From: Lytechinus variegatus
Taxonomy: Eukaryota > Echinodermata > Echinoidea > Temnopleuroida > Toxopneustidae
DNA: 64,000 nucleotides
Direction of reading: 5' to 3'
NCBI RefSeq assembly: GCF_018143015.1
Contig: NC_054746.1
Coordinates: 12,205,532-12,269,531, forward strand
The stretch's first letter is position 1. Every line of letters starts with the position of its first letter. A program made the translations under genes and the position numbers. Shown in pieces: positions 25,301 to 56,487 of this stretch. The notes under the pieces are model-generated. The model did no database searches and was not told the origin of the DNA. It was given only the letters and a program-made list of their open reading frames with translations.

Positions 25301-26072
25301 TTTCAAGAGCGTTAAAACCCCACACAAACCGACCATAATGACCGATATCCGTTGGTACTTTAGTTCTCCCCTAAACCAAATTTCATACATAAACATGAAC
25401 ACACAAAATGAAATGAATCTGCAAAGCAATATACCCCTTGTCACTGATACATTGAAAGTGAATGCGCGAAGCAGACGGTCACCTCTTTGATGTTTTATGC
25501 GTGGCTTGTTTCGCGCCTTTTCGGCACGTCCTACCTGAGATTGCCGGTGTGTTTTGTAAGGCTTGGAGCCCTAATCCTCCTTGATCCCACGAGCGCACCT
25601 GTATAGTGCTTCAGTCAGCAATAACAAACGGATGCTAAGAGATCACACATTTACCACTGTAGCATTGTCAGAACATTCCATGGTTCTTAGGCTTTACTCC
25701 ATGTCACAGAGGTGAAACAACATCCCTGCATAAGTTCAAATATTGGGTATAAATCACGGATATTGCTTATCAGTTCGACATTCTCAGTTTAAACCATGTA
25801 AAATAAAATAACGGGGTGAAAACATCGAAGTTTATCAAGATCAGATGAGCTGTAAATTGAATTCAACATGGTGCACCTCTCGAAATATTAAGCATGCAAT
25901 GAGGATGACCCTTTTCCCTGTTGGGGTTTATTCCAATACATGTCTTTTAAACGATTTATTGCCTTAAAAGTGTTCGAACTTTGAGTTTCTATTGGCTTTT
26001 CAAAGGCAGTGTACATAAGGAGAGGAGCAGCAGGCGCGGGAAAAACCTACATTATAGAAACTGATGAAAAAT

Positions 26073-26120
26073 GCGAGAGAGAGAGAGAGAAAGAGAGAGA
26101 CGGAGAGAGGAGGAGGGAGC
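26073..26120 (+). repeat. GA-rich microsatellite
   Basis: Imperfect GA/GGA run of about 48 bp. Confidence 0.8.
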
Positions 26121-26827
26121 TTGGTCAAGTCCCTAATGAATTTTGAGAAGGGATAATGGTAGGTATATGAATACACAGTCTCTGGTTAATTCTGGAACAC
26201 TTTGCGATTTCTCTACTTCGACTACCCGTTCTTTTAAAGGGGTGGGTCTCAACGGGACCCCGTTTTGTTGGTATAGTGACGATAGCAAAACACAAAGATG
26301 GAAAAGACCCCTTCGCAGTCCGAGCAAGGCATCTCCTTTACCCCCCTTTTCAATTATCAAGCTCTTAAAAGAAGTTCAACACTTACTGCTTGCTCTCTCT
26401 TTGCATCTGTTTCGTGACCGTTGGAAATTTTCAAAGCAAGAAAGGAAAATAGTAGGCCTATTCTTTGAGTCATTACTTATATATAACATTGATTTGTTTA
26501 GCTATAACTTAAATTAATTGTAAAACTTCTTATATGACGAAGAAAAACAAAATATTCATGGTGTAAGTGACATTTCCTATACGCTCCTTTATTCGCATTA
26601 CTTTCTCCTCACACTATTTTTGCCCCTACCCCATTATTCATTCCCTAAAGGCATAATTTCAAGGTTGATATTGAATCACTTCTTTCATGAACAGATCTGT
26701 ATCCATACAACGTGAAGTTCATGATATAGGCCCGAGGCTATTCATATGACAAACTCCGTGACATCAAGAAGACTGAGAATGATACATGAAGAAGAAAAAA
26801 AAAAGTTGAGAAAATGGGGCATAAAAA

Positions 26828-27520
26828 ATGGACGGCAACCCTACAGTGGGAAAAAACGTGGCTGGAGGAACGTATCAAGGGCTAATAATATCCCTGGCGT
26901 TTCAAGCAACAATTGACCCGAGCGGAATTCAATCCCAAGTTCGTTTCTCTCTGCCGGTCCGCCAGGAATTGAAACACAAGCCCAAATCGCAGTGGCGAAA
27001 ATGGATACATGTTGGCTACACGATGCCGGTGGGTGGAAGGCTGAAGACTCCGTTCGCATTGCCGGTAGTTTATCGTGACCTGACACAGTGCGCGCAAGCT
27101 CGGTTCGAATCGTTGCGCGCAGCCGGTGCACAACCACTTGATGCAACTCCTCCCAAGAACATCTTCATGATAATGCAGCATGCTGTCCACTGCCTTTCGA
27201 AGTGGAGTCAGGAGAGCTTTCATCCCATTGAGGAGATGGCGGGTCAATGTGGACGGTACTTTTTACCGACATACCTAAATGCCTCTTCTCTTTCAACCAC
27301 GGGATCGCAAAAAGTTCAGCCTAACCCCACCTCTTACTATGACTGCAGGTGTCCTACCTTGCAACGTCCTTGGTTGGTTGTAAAATTGAAAGCAAAAAAG
27401 TTTTTTAAAATAAAAGGCGGGTGGGATCTCCAAGAATTTTCAATATTTTATATACATATTCATATAAACAGATTAATGACAAAATGTAAAAATCATATGA
27501 AATTGACAAAAGTTGTATAG
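26828..27520 (+). CDS. Unrecognised open reading frame, 230 codons
   Basis: One of the longest open frames outside the three assigned genes, with base composition clearly richer in G+C (about 26860-27330) than its flanks. It encodes a Pro/Gln/Lys-rich protein with no signal peptide, membrane segment or domain I recognise; the last 50 residues run into AT-rich sequence and are probably not meaningful. The minus strand is also open for 121 codons at 27247-26882, with several cysteines, so the strand is uncertain. It could be a lineage-specific gene, an exon, or a fragment of a mobile element. Confidence 0.2.
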   Translation: MDGNPTVGKNVAGGTYQGLIISLAFQATIDPSGIQSQVRFSLPVRQELKHKPKSQWRKWIHVGYTMPVGGRLKTPFALPVVYRDLTQCAQARFESLRAAGAQPLDATPPKNIFMIMQHAVHCLSKWSQESFHPIEEMAGQCGRYFLPTYLNASSLSTTGSQKVQPNPTSYYDCRCPTLQRPWLVVKLKAKKFFKIKGGWDLQEFSIFYIHIHINRLMTKCKNHMKLTKVV

Positions 27521-27750
27521 CAAGTTCCTATGAACTAAACAATATCCTACGGACTAAAGTTCATATGAACTAAACAAGCGTTAATTAATGAAAGACCTGT
27601 CGGAAGCAATGTTGATCAAATACTCCCCCGACAACCGAATGATTCCTAGCACAAATTCTTGATCACATGAATAATGAATAAATTTATCAAATACTAAAAT
27701 GCCTAGGAATGGACGGATAGCGCCGATTCCTTATGACTGAACAATGTTAT

Positions 27751-27901
27751 CTGGGGCCCGTTGTAGAAAGAGTTGCGTTTAAACGCAAGTCAAAAAATCA
27801 ATCGCAAGTCCCAAATGCGCGCTGTTGATTGGTTGACAATCAAGTTGCGCATGATTTTCAGAGTTGCGATTGATTGCAACTCTTTCTGCAACAGGCCCCA
27901 G
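27751..27901. mobile_element. MITE, GGGGCCCGTTGTAGAAAGAGTTGC family
   Basis: CTGGGGCCCGTTGTAGAAAG and the complement of CTTTCTGCAACAGGCCCCAG are the ends, with GAGTTGCG/CGCAACTC and CAATCGCAA words inside. 151 bp, almost a single hairpin. Confidence 0.78.
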
Positions 27902-28112
27902 GACAATAACTCGGTTTCTAAGCCCAAACAGTAAGTTTTCACAACGCTACATATGCGCATTCTGGAACATAGAAAATCTATTGTGAATGTCCCTTCATGA
28001 CAAAGCAGCCATTGTCGAAAATCAGTGAATCAAAACAGCACCGTCGTCCCGGACTCTAGACAAATGGCCGAGCTATTTGCAATTTTTCGTCAGCTCCGAA
28101 TCTTAGGGCGAT

Positions 28113-28262
28113 CAGGGAAGCGTTTCATGAAAGGATTTTATCCGACAAGTCCTGTTTTATCCGACAATTACCATAGTAACGGTACCTCTCAGCCAATGGG
28201 AATCAAGGAAAGTTGTCAGACCTGACAACTTGTCGGACAAAAATGTTGATGAAACGCCCCGA
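28113..28262. mobile_element. MITE, GTTTCATGAAAGG / TTGTCAGAC family, copy 2
   Basis: CAGGGAAGCGTTTCATGAAA... and ...GTTGATGAAACGCCCC are inverted. The interior (CATAGTAACGGTACCTCTCAG, CAGACCTGACAACTTGTC) aligns with copy 1 at 1525-1692. Confidence 0.75.
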
Positions 28263-29130
28263 AACGCCCCCATGTTCTCCCCTTTCACCAATTTTCGACA
28301 AAGATCTCTCAGGTGTCCAGTGTGATTGGACGGCATTTCCAATAGATTTGCCATGTTGTAGAATCTGTCCCCGTTGCAATTGCGAAAACTGGCTAATAAT
28401 TGTATCCTCTAGTTAGCTGACATAAAGAAGGCCATGAGGTGGTTAAAAGAATATTACAACAAGCTCTTCATTTTGAAGATGGCTTTTTTTGTAAGAAAAA
28501 GCGACAAACCATTAAAACAGATAGTAAAGTGATTCAAATTGTTCTTTAAAGTCCTTGAAAGAGCAAAATTTCATGATGCATTTGATACATAATACAAGAT
28601 ATTTATGATTCTGATTGAAAACAATTTCGCTCTATGCTTTAGGAAGAAATTGTAATGACCTCCATCATGATCTTGATCAAAGGCATTATCTTGATGTGAC
28701 CTTGGCGTATATACGTATAGTCACCTTCGGTTCGACTTGTAAGGTATAGTCCATACTGATTGTCAACATTAAATTCAATCTGATGTCAACATTATTCTAA
28801 CGCAACATAACGTGTTATGAAAACATATCGCTGTCATCACATGACACAAATCAAATATTGCCTCTAACTAGAAATGCCTTTTGCACGTTTAAAGGAAATG
28901 TGGTGAAAACCGGTCAGGAAACGTTGCCACAAACATACCATTTGACAGCGATCGGGGAAGGAAGCGGACGACAATTCGAGCTCCACTTGAATAAAACGAT
29001 AGATATAGCAAATATGAGAGAACGACAATGATTGGTTCTTGGTCAGTGTCTTGAACAAAATGCACATGTAACGATGATATCAATTGGCCACGGCCATCTT
29101 GCGATTGATTGCAAACCGCCTCATGGAGCT

Positions 29131-29443
29131 CAGGGGCCGATTGCACGAAAGGGTCTTTGCAAGGACCGTCTTTCGTGTCGCCCATCTTTTACGATGCGCC
29201 ATGTGATACGCATTTTAAATAAATCATCTCCAAACATATTTCATTCGTCCTTTAAAATTAACACAATATTTGTTTATAAAATATGACATATCATGAAATT
29301 GTATAAAATTTGAATTAAAAGCAAGCTAACAAATCTTATTCTTTATCATAAATTTCAGAAACACCCCGCTTATAGCGTATCATAAAAGATGGGCGACACG
29401 AAAGACGGTCCTTGGAAAGACCCTTTCGTGCAATCGGCCCCTG
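29131..29443. mobile_element. MITE with about 70-bp near-identical terminal inverted repeats
   Basis: Left CAGGGGCCGATTGCACGAAA... matches the complement of the right end ...TTTCGTGCAATCGGCCCCTG with very few differences over about 70 bp (including GACCGTCTTTCGTGTCGCCC). The low divergence between arms suggests recent activity. The core is AT-rich and non-coding. Confidence 0.82.
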
Positions 29444-30049
29444 ATGAGGTAAAATAAATTGTAATACCATTATAATGGAGGAAAACGGCAACCGAGATCA
29501 ATGTACTGAATGGAACCTCATATAATTAAATGCTTTTCCTTTCGTCATTACTACTCCCATTCTGATATGATAAAATAAGTTCTGAAAAGCAAGTAAAAGA
29601 AATGCTTCCTGACGCATGCTAATTCACGGAGAAAAGGATTGATGCCATAGTGCAACTACATATAAAAAATGAGTGATATTGCTAGAAAAAAACATTTATG
29701 GTACCTGGGTGAAAATTTAACATCAATTGCAAGTTGAAACTTGCAAATTATCACTCCCCATCCAGGTGTTACCCGTTAGGGATTTCTTGTGCGCCTGGAT
29801 CAGGGTAATATCATGCAGCACATAGAAAAATTACAATAAGCACTATTTAAAAGTCGAATACATGTATTATCATAAGCAAAATAATTTGGTTTTGTGATAC
29901 TGCTTCAAACCACTATTTTTCCTTTAAAGGATACATAGGAAGCAGGATATAAACACTGACCTAATAACTCTGCATGCATGGCTTGCATCTCTTGCATCTA
30001 AACTCATCTCAAATATTTCATCTTGACAGAGATGTTCAGAGACAGATCA

Positions 30050-30760
30050 AAACGTCCCATTTTCGAGAGCCAGAAGGACGGTACTTCTGTGTGGAGTGAA
30101 GGGTTAAGGCCCTTCTGGCTCCAAGGGGATGATGTCTTCAGTATGGCGGTAGGATCACAAATTGGTTTAAGGGATGAAACGGTTTAGGATGAATGGAAAC
30201 ATTCCCATTTGAAAGCCAGAAAGGCGATATTCTTGTGTGTTTAGTGAATGTTTAACATCCTTCTTGCTCTGAAATGACATCTTCAGTATGGCAGTTAGAT
30301 TGTGGAGAATTTAAAGGGACGAGATGGTTTAGGAGGAATAGAAACATTCATCCATTTGAGGACAAAGGGACAGTATTACTATGTGAAGTGACAGGTTATT
30401 GCCCTTCTTGCTTCAAGGTAGTGTATTAAATATGTGGTAGGAGCAGGAAATGGGTAAAGGATGAGATGGTTAATGAAATGGAACATTCCCATTTTGACAG
30501 CCAGAAGGATGTTACTTCTATGTAAAGTGAATGAATAGACCCTTCTTGCTCTCAGGAGGTGATGTCTTCAGCATGAATGGTTAAAAGGGACAAGATGGGT
30601 TTGGAAGAATGCAAACATCCCATTTTGAGAGCCAGAATGGCGTTACTTTTGCGCGAAGTTAAAGTTTTAACACCCTTTTCGCTCTGAGATGGTGTCTACA
30701 GTATGGCACTAGGATCAGAGTGGTTAAAGGGATAAGATGGTTTAGGAAAAGTGAACTCAC
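30050..30760. repeat. Tandem array, about 145-bp unit, five copies
   Basis: Units begin near 30053, 30201, 30346, 30483 and 30628, each with CCATTTTGAGAGCCAGAAGG-like text followed by GTTACTTCTGTG, CCTTCTTGCTCTGA, GATGTCTTCAGTATGGC and GGGATGAGATGGTTTAGG. A partial sixth start is at about 30757. Confidence 0.85.
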
Positions 30761-30895
30761 AGATTTTCCATTTACTATGAAAGAACAGTCGCACACCTCC
30801 CACAGTGTATGTGATGGATAACTTGCATGGATCAGAGCCCATAACATACAGCTTAGCAAATGATTTTGTGGGTAATTTTCAGGACTGATCATACT

Positions 30896-31176
30896 AACAA
30901 TGATAATAATAATAATAATAAAGGTATATTTAGCCACTTCAGTTTTGAAAACTGTTCTCCCAGCGGGCCCTGCTATTATTATTACCCGTCTAAGCTAGCC
31001 TACCTCTTCAGTGCACACAGCTTTTTGAGGAATTACTTCCTGTCTTACACCTGGGTCGAGTGCAGCACACTGTGGATGAATTCCTTGCTGAAGGAAATTA
31101 CGTCATGGCTGGGATTTGAACCCACGACCCTCTGTATCAAAGTCCGGAGACTAATCCACTGGCCCATGACGCTCCA
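30896..31176 (-). mobile_element. tRNA-derived SINE
   Basis: On the minus strand: GGGCCAGTGGATTAGTC (A-box-like), GTCGTGGGTTCAAATCCCAG (B-box match GGTTCAAATCC), a tRNA-unrelated body (CCTTCAGCAAGGAATTCATC) and an ATT-repeat 3' tail. A diverged second copy is at 44578-44765, plus strand. Confidence 0.8.
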
Positions 31177-32580
31177 CAACTCATAATGCAATCAATCACA
31201 AAATCACACTTCAGAATGAAAGATCAAATACATCACATTTCTTTTCATTCAAATTTATTTCATTTTGAAAAGACTTACAAATTTTTTGGTGATCAATTAC
31301 ATCAGCCATTATAATCTATTGTAAGATTGCACAGTATAAAGATTAAATACATTCAAGGTTTGGATTTAGGAATACAAAGCTACAGTTTAAAAAATAAAAA
31401 AAGTACATTATTTACATCACATTGTAAAGCATAGTTATCTGCACAATAGTAGTAAGCAAGTCACAAAATCCACCCTGTATAATTATAATAAGCAGAACTT
31501 GTTTCATCTCACAAGTTGCAAGTAGTGAATACATGTTTGCATGCTGCAAAGGTACAAATTACTTGCCAAAAGCCCCAAATGCAAAGCCGACCAGTTTGAT
31601 AAAAATCCATGTAACAACTGCAACTCTATGTAGAAATACACTGTATTGCATTAAAGCTTGTATTTTATTCTTCAAGTATTGAACAATTAAGATCTTTCAA
31701 CATTAAACTTCTCTAGTAACTGCATAACCTACATACTTGTTCACCATTTCATGTGTATCAAAGGAAAAGATGAATCAGGGTAATTGCTGCATTACATATT
31801 CTTCAATAGCACACTTTTTATCTCTATCAGTCAATTCAATAAGAAAATCAGTCTAAGAGTTTCTATGAAATTAATACAATGGCCAAAGAAATGCACAATT
31901 ATGAAAACTGCAGAATGTGCCATTACAATACAGTACAATAGTCTGAAACACTGATTTAATTGATTATTCAAAAGCAATTTCAGTCAAATATTTTATTTCA
32001 AATTTCTTCAAACTGTTCAGCATATAAAGGGATGACTTATGGGTTACAGGAATTTTACATTTCTTTTCTTTTCTTCCAGGCAACTCCTGGAGTCCTTTCT
32101 GAAATTCTGTCATACTTTGTAATGTTTGAGATGCCAAATAAATAATAATAATAATAGTACTGATCTTACCAAGAACACAAACTACAAGTACTATACATGT
32201 ATATTGGCATTATTTGCCTCTTGATAACCGGGCCGTTTCACTGCTACTGAAATCCTGTGCTTTGGTTGGTTACGGGTGAATACAGAGGTTTGGGGTTAAA
32301 ACTGATAACAAAGTAAAGTATTCACATTTCACATTTAGAGGGACTTTTGATAAACACTTGAAACAATGGCTGAGGGTAATATCTGGGATATATCAAAAGG
32401 TGGTTTATTCATTTTCATTATGTATTTCATCTTATTTTGGTTGTCATTATCATATCATGGCTTTACTTGTTGAATGTTAGTGAATGAAGTGTATCATGGC
32501 AGGGGTGTCAAGATGGATTCAAATTGAATGACTTATTGGTAAGTCAAAAAACATTTAAACATGCCAAGCTGTGAAGAACA
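31177..32580. other. AT-rich DNA downstream of DZANK1
   Basis: 1.4 kb with no coding sequence seen. Minus-strand AATAAA words occur (for example near 31667 and 32404), so part may be DZANK1 3' UTR, but the transcript end cannot be set. Confidence 0.4.
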
Positions 32581-32589
32581 CAATACTCC

Positions 32590-33300
32590 ACAGTGTGTCT
32601 CACAGTGTTGAACACAGTTCCTTCACACCGATGAGTTTAAACACAATAACAGTGTGAGTTATTTTTCACATACTCCAAGCTACAAGAACACACTATAGAC
32701 ACTCACAGTGTAGAAGTGTCCACAGTGTGAAATCACCTCCACACTGTGTTAAATTTCAGCATTTTAACAGCAGGAATGGCATCTTCGTAGAGTCCAATAT
32801 GTGAACACTGTGGGGAAAACTCATACCGTAGAGGTGTCTACAGTGTGAAATTATTTCCAAAATGTTAGATTTGAGCATTTTCACAATGTGAGTCACATCT
32901 TCACTTAGTCCACTGTGTGAAGACAGTGTGAACACTCACACTGTAGGTGTCCACAGTGTGAAATCATATCCACACTGTTGAATTTCAATATTTAAAAAAC
33001 GTCAATTTCTTTTTCATAGTCAACTTTGAGAATACAGAGTCAACATCACACAGTAAAGTTGTCCACTGTGTGAAATCAGCATCACATTATTGAATATGAG
33101 CATTTTCAGTGTGTTCTACAGTGTGAGCATTTTTGGTGTGTTCATATAATCCACTTAACACACTGTACATGCTCACACTGTAGAGGTGTGAAATTATCTC
33201 CATACTGTAAAAGTTCAGCATTTTTACAGTGTGCATATCACTGTGTTTGCATAGTCCAGTATGTGAACACACTGTAACCACAGTGTGTGACACTGTATTC
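32590..33300. repeat. Degenerate tandem array rich in CACACTGTG / CACAGTGTG
   Basis: About 115-bp units (GTGTCCACAGTGTGAAATCA anchors near 32718, 32835, 32946, 33060 and 33180), each with ACTCACACTGTAGAGGTG-like and TTTCAGCATTTT-like text. It begins about 100 bp after the DZANK1 stop codon. Confidence 0.8.
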
Positions 33301-33396
33301 CTTCCAACAGGTTATTGTACTTGCATACTCCTTACACGAGCAAGAAAGATCTATTGATAACCAATCAAAATAATCAGATATTCTTGAACAAGTTAA

Positions 33397-53959
<20,563 letters not shown>

Positions 53960-56391
53960 CTTGATCTTTCTTGGAGGCCCAGCTGAATGAAAAACTAGTC
54001 CGAGGACTAGATATATCTATTTGAAAGTACAATGGGTATAATTAATGAAGAAAGATGAGAAAAAATAATGATGAGGTTATTTTATTCTAAACATCAAAAT
54101 AGAAGTATCTTCTCATCTTAAATCTACACTGCTCAACCTACTTAAAATCCTCACATAGATGAATTCACAGTTTTCAGTTTATATTCACTTACAGAACAAA
54201 TGTAAACTGAATCAAATTCAAATACAACTATGGATATAAAAAGACAGAGGAACATTTGATAAAAGTGAAGTTGATTTCCATTAAAAAAAAACATTTCTAG
54301 TATCTTTTCACAGAAAGACTCAAGTCTTCATCCTCAATGAAATGCCTTTGATCATAGAGTACTTGATAAAAAAAAACCTGAATTTGAATTGATTATTCAT
54401 GACACCGATCTTACAGCATACATGCCTTCAAACTTAGATTTTGATGGAGCTCTACAAATCATATTCCTTATTTTTGCGAGGAGCTCAATTGAGCTCCATA
54501 AAATCACTCTCTTGTGCTTTTTGAGCTCAATTTATTATTTATTTCCATAAAATTGTAGAAACAGTACCTATTGGTTATTTATAAAATGCAAAACACAAAT
54601 GATTTTATCTTCTCCAGCATTTTAAACTAAAAATATGGTAAATACTATTTGATTAATTTCCTTTAACATGCCTATGATTCATATATCTACATGTATTTTC
54701 ATCTGCTTTGTAGGGGACCGGTGCACACAATGAAAAGGGGGAGGGGAAGAAAGACAGAAAGAATGCTGGAAAAATGAAAGAATGCTAAAAATTACAAAAA
54801 TTCAATCATCTAAAATTTCAAATATATTTGAATAAGGTTAGAAATCTAAAATGTTCAAAAATGCGTACTGTAAATCATCAAAGTGAAACATTGTCAAAGT
54901 TGAAAATAAGATGAATGACTGCACAAACATGACAAATGCATCTTTCACCATTCACATGCACACCACTGAACTTCTTCCTCCGATAGGTGGCAACAACAGC
55001 AGTCAGCTGCACTCATTCAATGAACAAGGTGTAGCTGTCGGGATTACAATTTACAGGTAAAATCACGTACTGGTGCATACATGTAATTAGAACTAGTAGT
55101 CGAATTGGCCCTAAAATTGTAAAGTAGAAATTTAAATTTAGGTCTGGGTAAATTAGAGAAGCATTGGTGACTTTGGTCATTGCCTTTGCATTGCTCTTGC
55201 ATCTATAGACCGAAAGCTTCGGTTTCTATTATGTTGGTTGTTCAGCAGCTCAGCTGAACTCCGTTGGCTTCACTCACCAAATACAGAGACCAAAGTTCTA
55301 CTGCGCGATGTACAGGGGACTCGATGGCCATATGTTTATGTACTTAAAATCTGATAAAACGGGGAAGTGAATTTGTAAGTAAGTCACTGTTTTTGTTCCT
55401 TTTAACTTGCTTTTTCTCCTTTTTTTGGCAATTAATGTCAAGAGGGAATGTTAATTTGCATTTTGGTCTTGTTAATTTTCAAAATTTTTATTCATTAAAG
55501 ACAAAAATTGAAGAGCCCCGACAGGGGGATTTGCATTGCATGCAAGTCCCCTAATGGTGGCTGCACGATAGCGAGCCGTCTGTGTACGAGGAGAAATTTT
55601 AAAAAATGTTTAAAAACTCCTCGAAACAGACAGCTACCAGCTGTCTTTTGCATCTACTGTTGTTTACAACAAGATTACACTCTGGGAAATCTCTGCCACT
55701 TTACGCCGCCGGCTAACGGCCAAACTCTGTCTCACTCGGTACCGTACCGTCTCACTCTCAGTCATATTCACCCCCGTATTCACCTCGGTAATCACAACAC
55801 AAACATAGTCATGTTGTCTCCAAATAAACAAGCATATGCTACTAAAAATAACAAGGACTAAATTGGAAAATCACTGAATATAAATCTCGCTTAATTTCAA
55901 AATGTAATATCAACAATTTTGACTAAAATTCTTACTTAATCAAAATGTTTTCCTTTACTCGTCCGCTTCGGGAGAAAAAATCTCGCATCTGGTAAATTCC
56001 ATTTTTTGTAGGTAGATATTTAGTTCCAATAATACAGCACTTTTATGAATTTGTGAATTGTATGTTAATAATACAATTGAACTATTTAAATAAGTTATAG
56101 TAAGTATATATAATTCATTGTAGTTTCAATTTTTTATATCTTAAATGTAATAACATATAAATTTATAAAATATAAATCACATGTACCCTATCTTAAATAA
56201 TGAACGGTCCCACATTAGCCGTTTCCCCAGTTGCAAAGGACGCTGCGAAATTTGTTTTGCGGTAGGTCTTTTGAGATCATTGTCCCCCGGAGCTCGGGCA
56301 GGAGCGAGGACGAGTGGTGATACCGTCGAAATCTATGGGATTTAGCCTGAGACAGCTGACAGTCGACAGTGCAGCTCAAATAACATTGAAC
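53960..56391. promoter_or_regulatory. Shared upstream region of divergent DZANK1 and PET117
   Basis: 2.4 kb between the two start codons. No TATA box is obvious. Base composition becomes GC/CpG-richer at about 55690-55760 and again at 56205-56330, the second being the likely PET117 promoter and 5' UTR. A candidate acceptor (TTTTTCATTCAG at about 53984) just before the DZANK1 ATG suggests a separate DZANK1 5' UTR exon somewhere in this region. A short inverted repeat lies at about 55576-55637 (GTCTGTGTACGAGGAG against its complement). Transcription starts cannot be fixed from sequence alone. Confidence 0.4.
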
Positions 56392-56487
56392 ATGTCAACA
56401 GCTTCCAAAGTTACGCTTTGTTTGTCTATTGTTACTGCAGGTGCAATTATAGCTGGCGTTCATTACAAGAAAAAGTCTGATCAAATG
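56392..56487 (+). CDS. PET117: PET117 coding exon 1 (membrane segment)
   Basis: 96 nt, 32 residues, phase 0; it begins MSTASKVTL and ends DQM at the donor ATG followed by GTATGT. It encodes the single hydrophobic segment and the following basic residues. Confidence 0.9.

Larger units (their letters stand above)
18975..26827. other. Non-coding intergenic stretch
   Basis: Mostly AT-rich. CpG-richer patches occur at about 19960-20080 and 20480-20780. One MITE (22166-22301), a small inverted repeat (20164-20236), a GACGTCTC palindrome (23050-23073) and a GA-rich microsatellite (26073-26120) are present. No reading frame here resembles a known protein. Confidence 0.6.
27521..30040. other. Non-coding stretch with MITEs
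   Basis: No gene seen. Contains three well-formed inverted-repeat elements (27751-27901, 28113-28262, 29131-29443), described separately. Confidence 0.65.

Noticed and set aside
30050..30760. Regularly spaced repeats that might suggest a CRISPR array
   Set aside because: Units are about 145 bp, diverged along their whole length and in a clearly eukaryotic context; this is a tandem satellite.
31088..31170. tRNA-like sequence on the minus strand
   Set aside because: It has A- and B-box-like words, but the acceptor stem does not pair convincingly and the body continues into a SINE with an ATT tail; a diverged copy at 44578 confirms a repeat.
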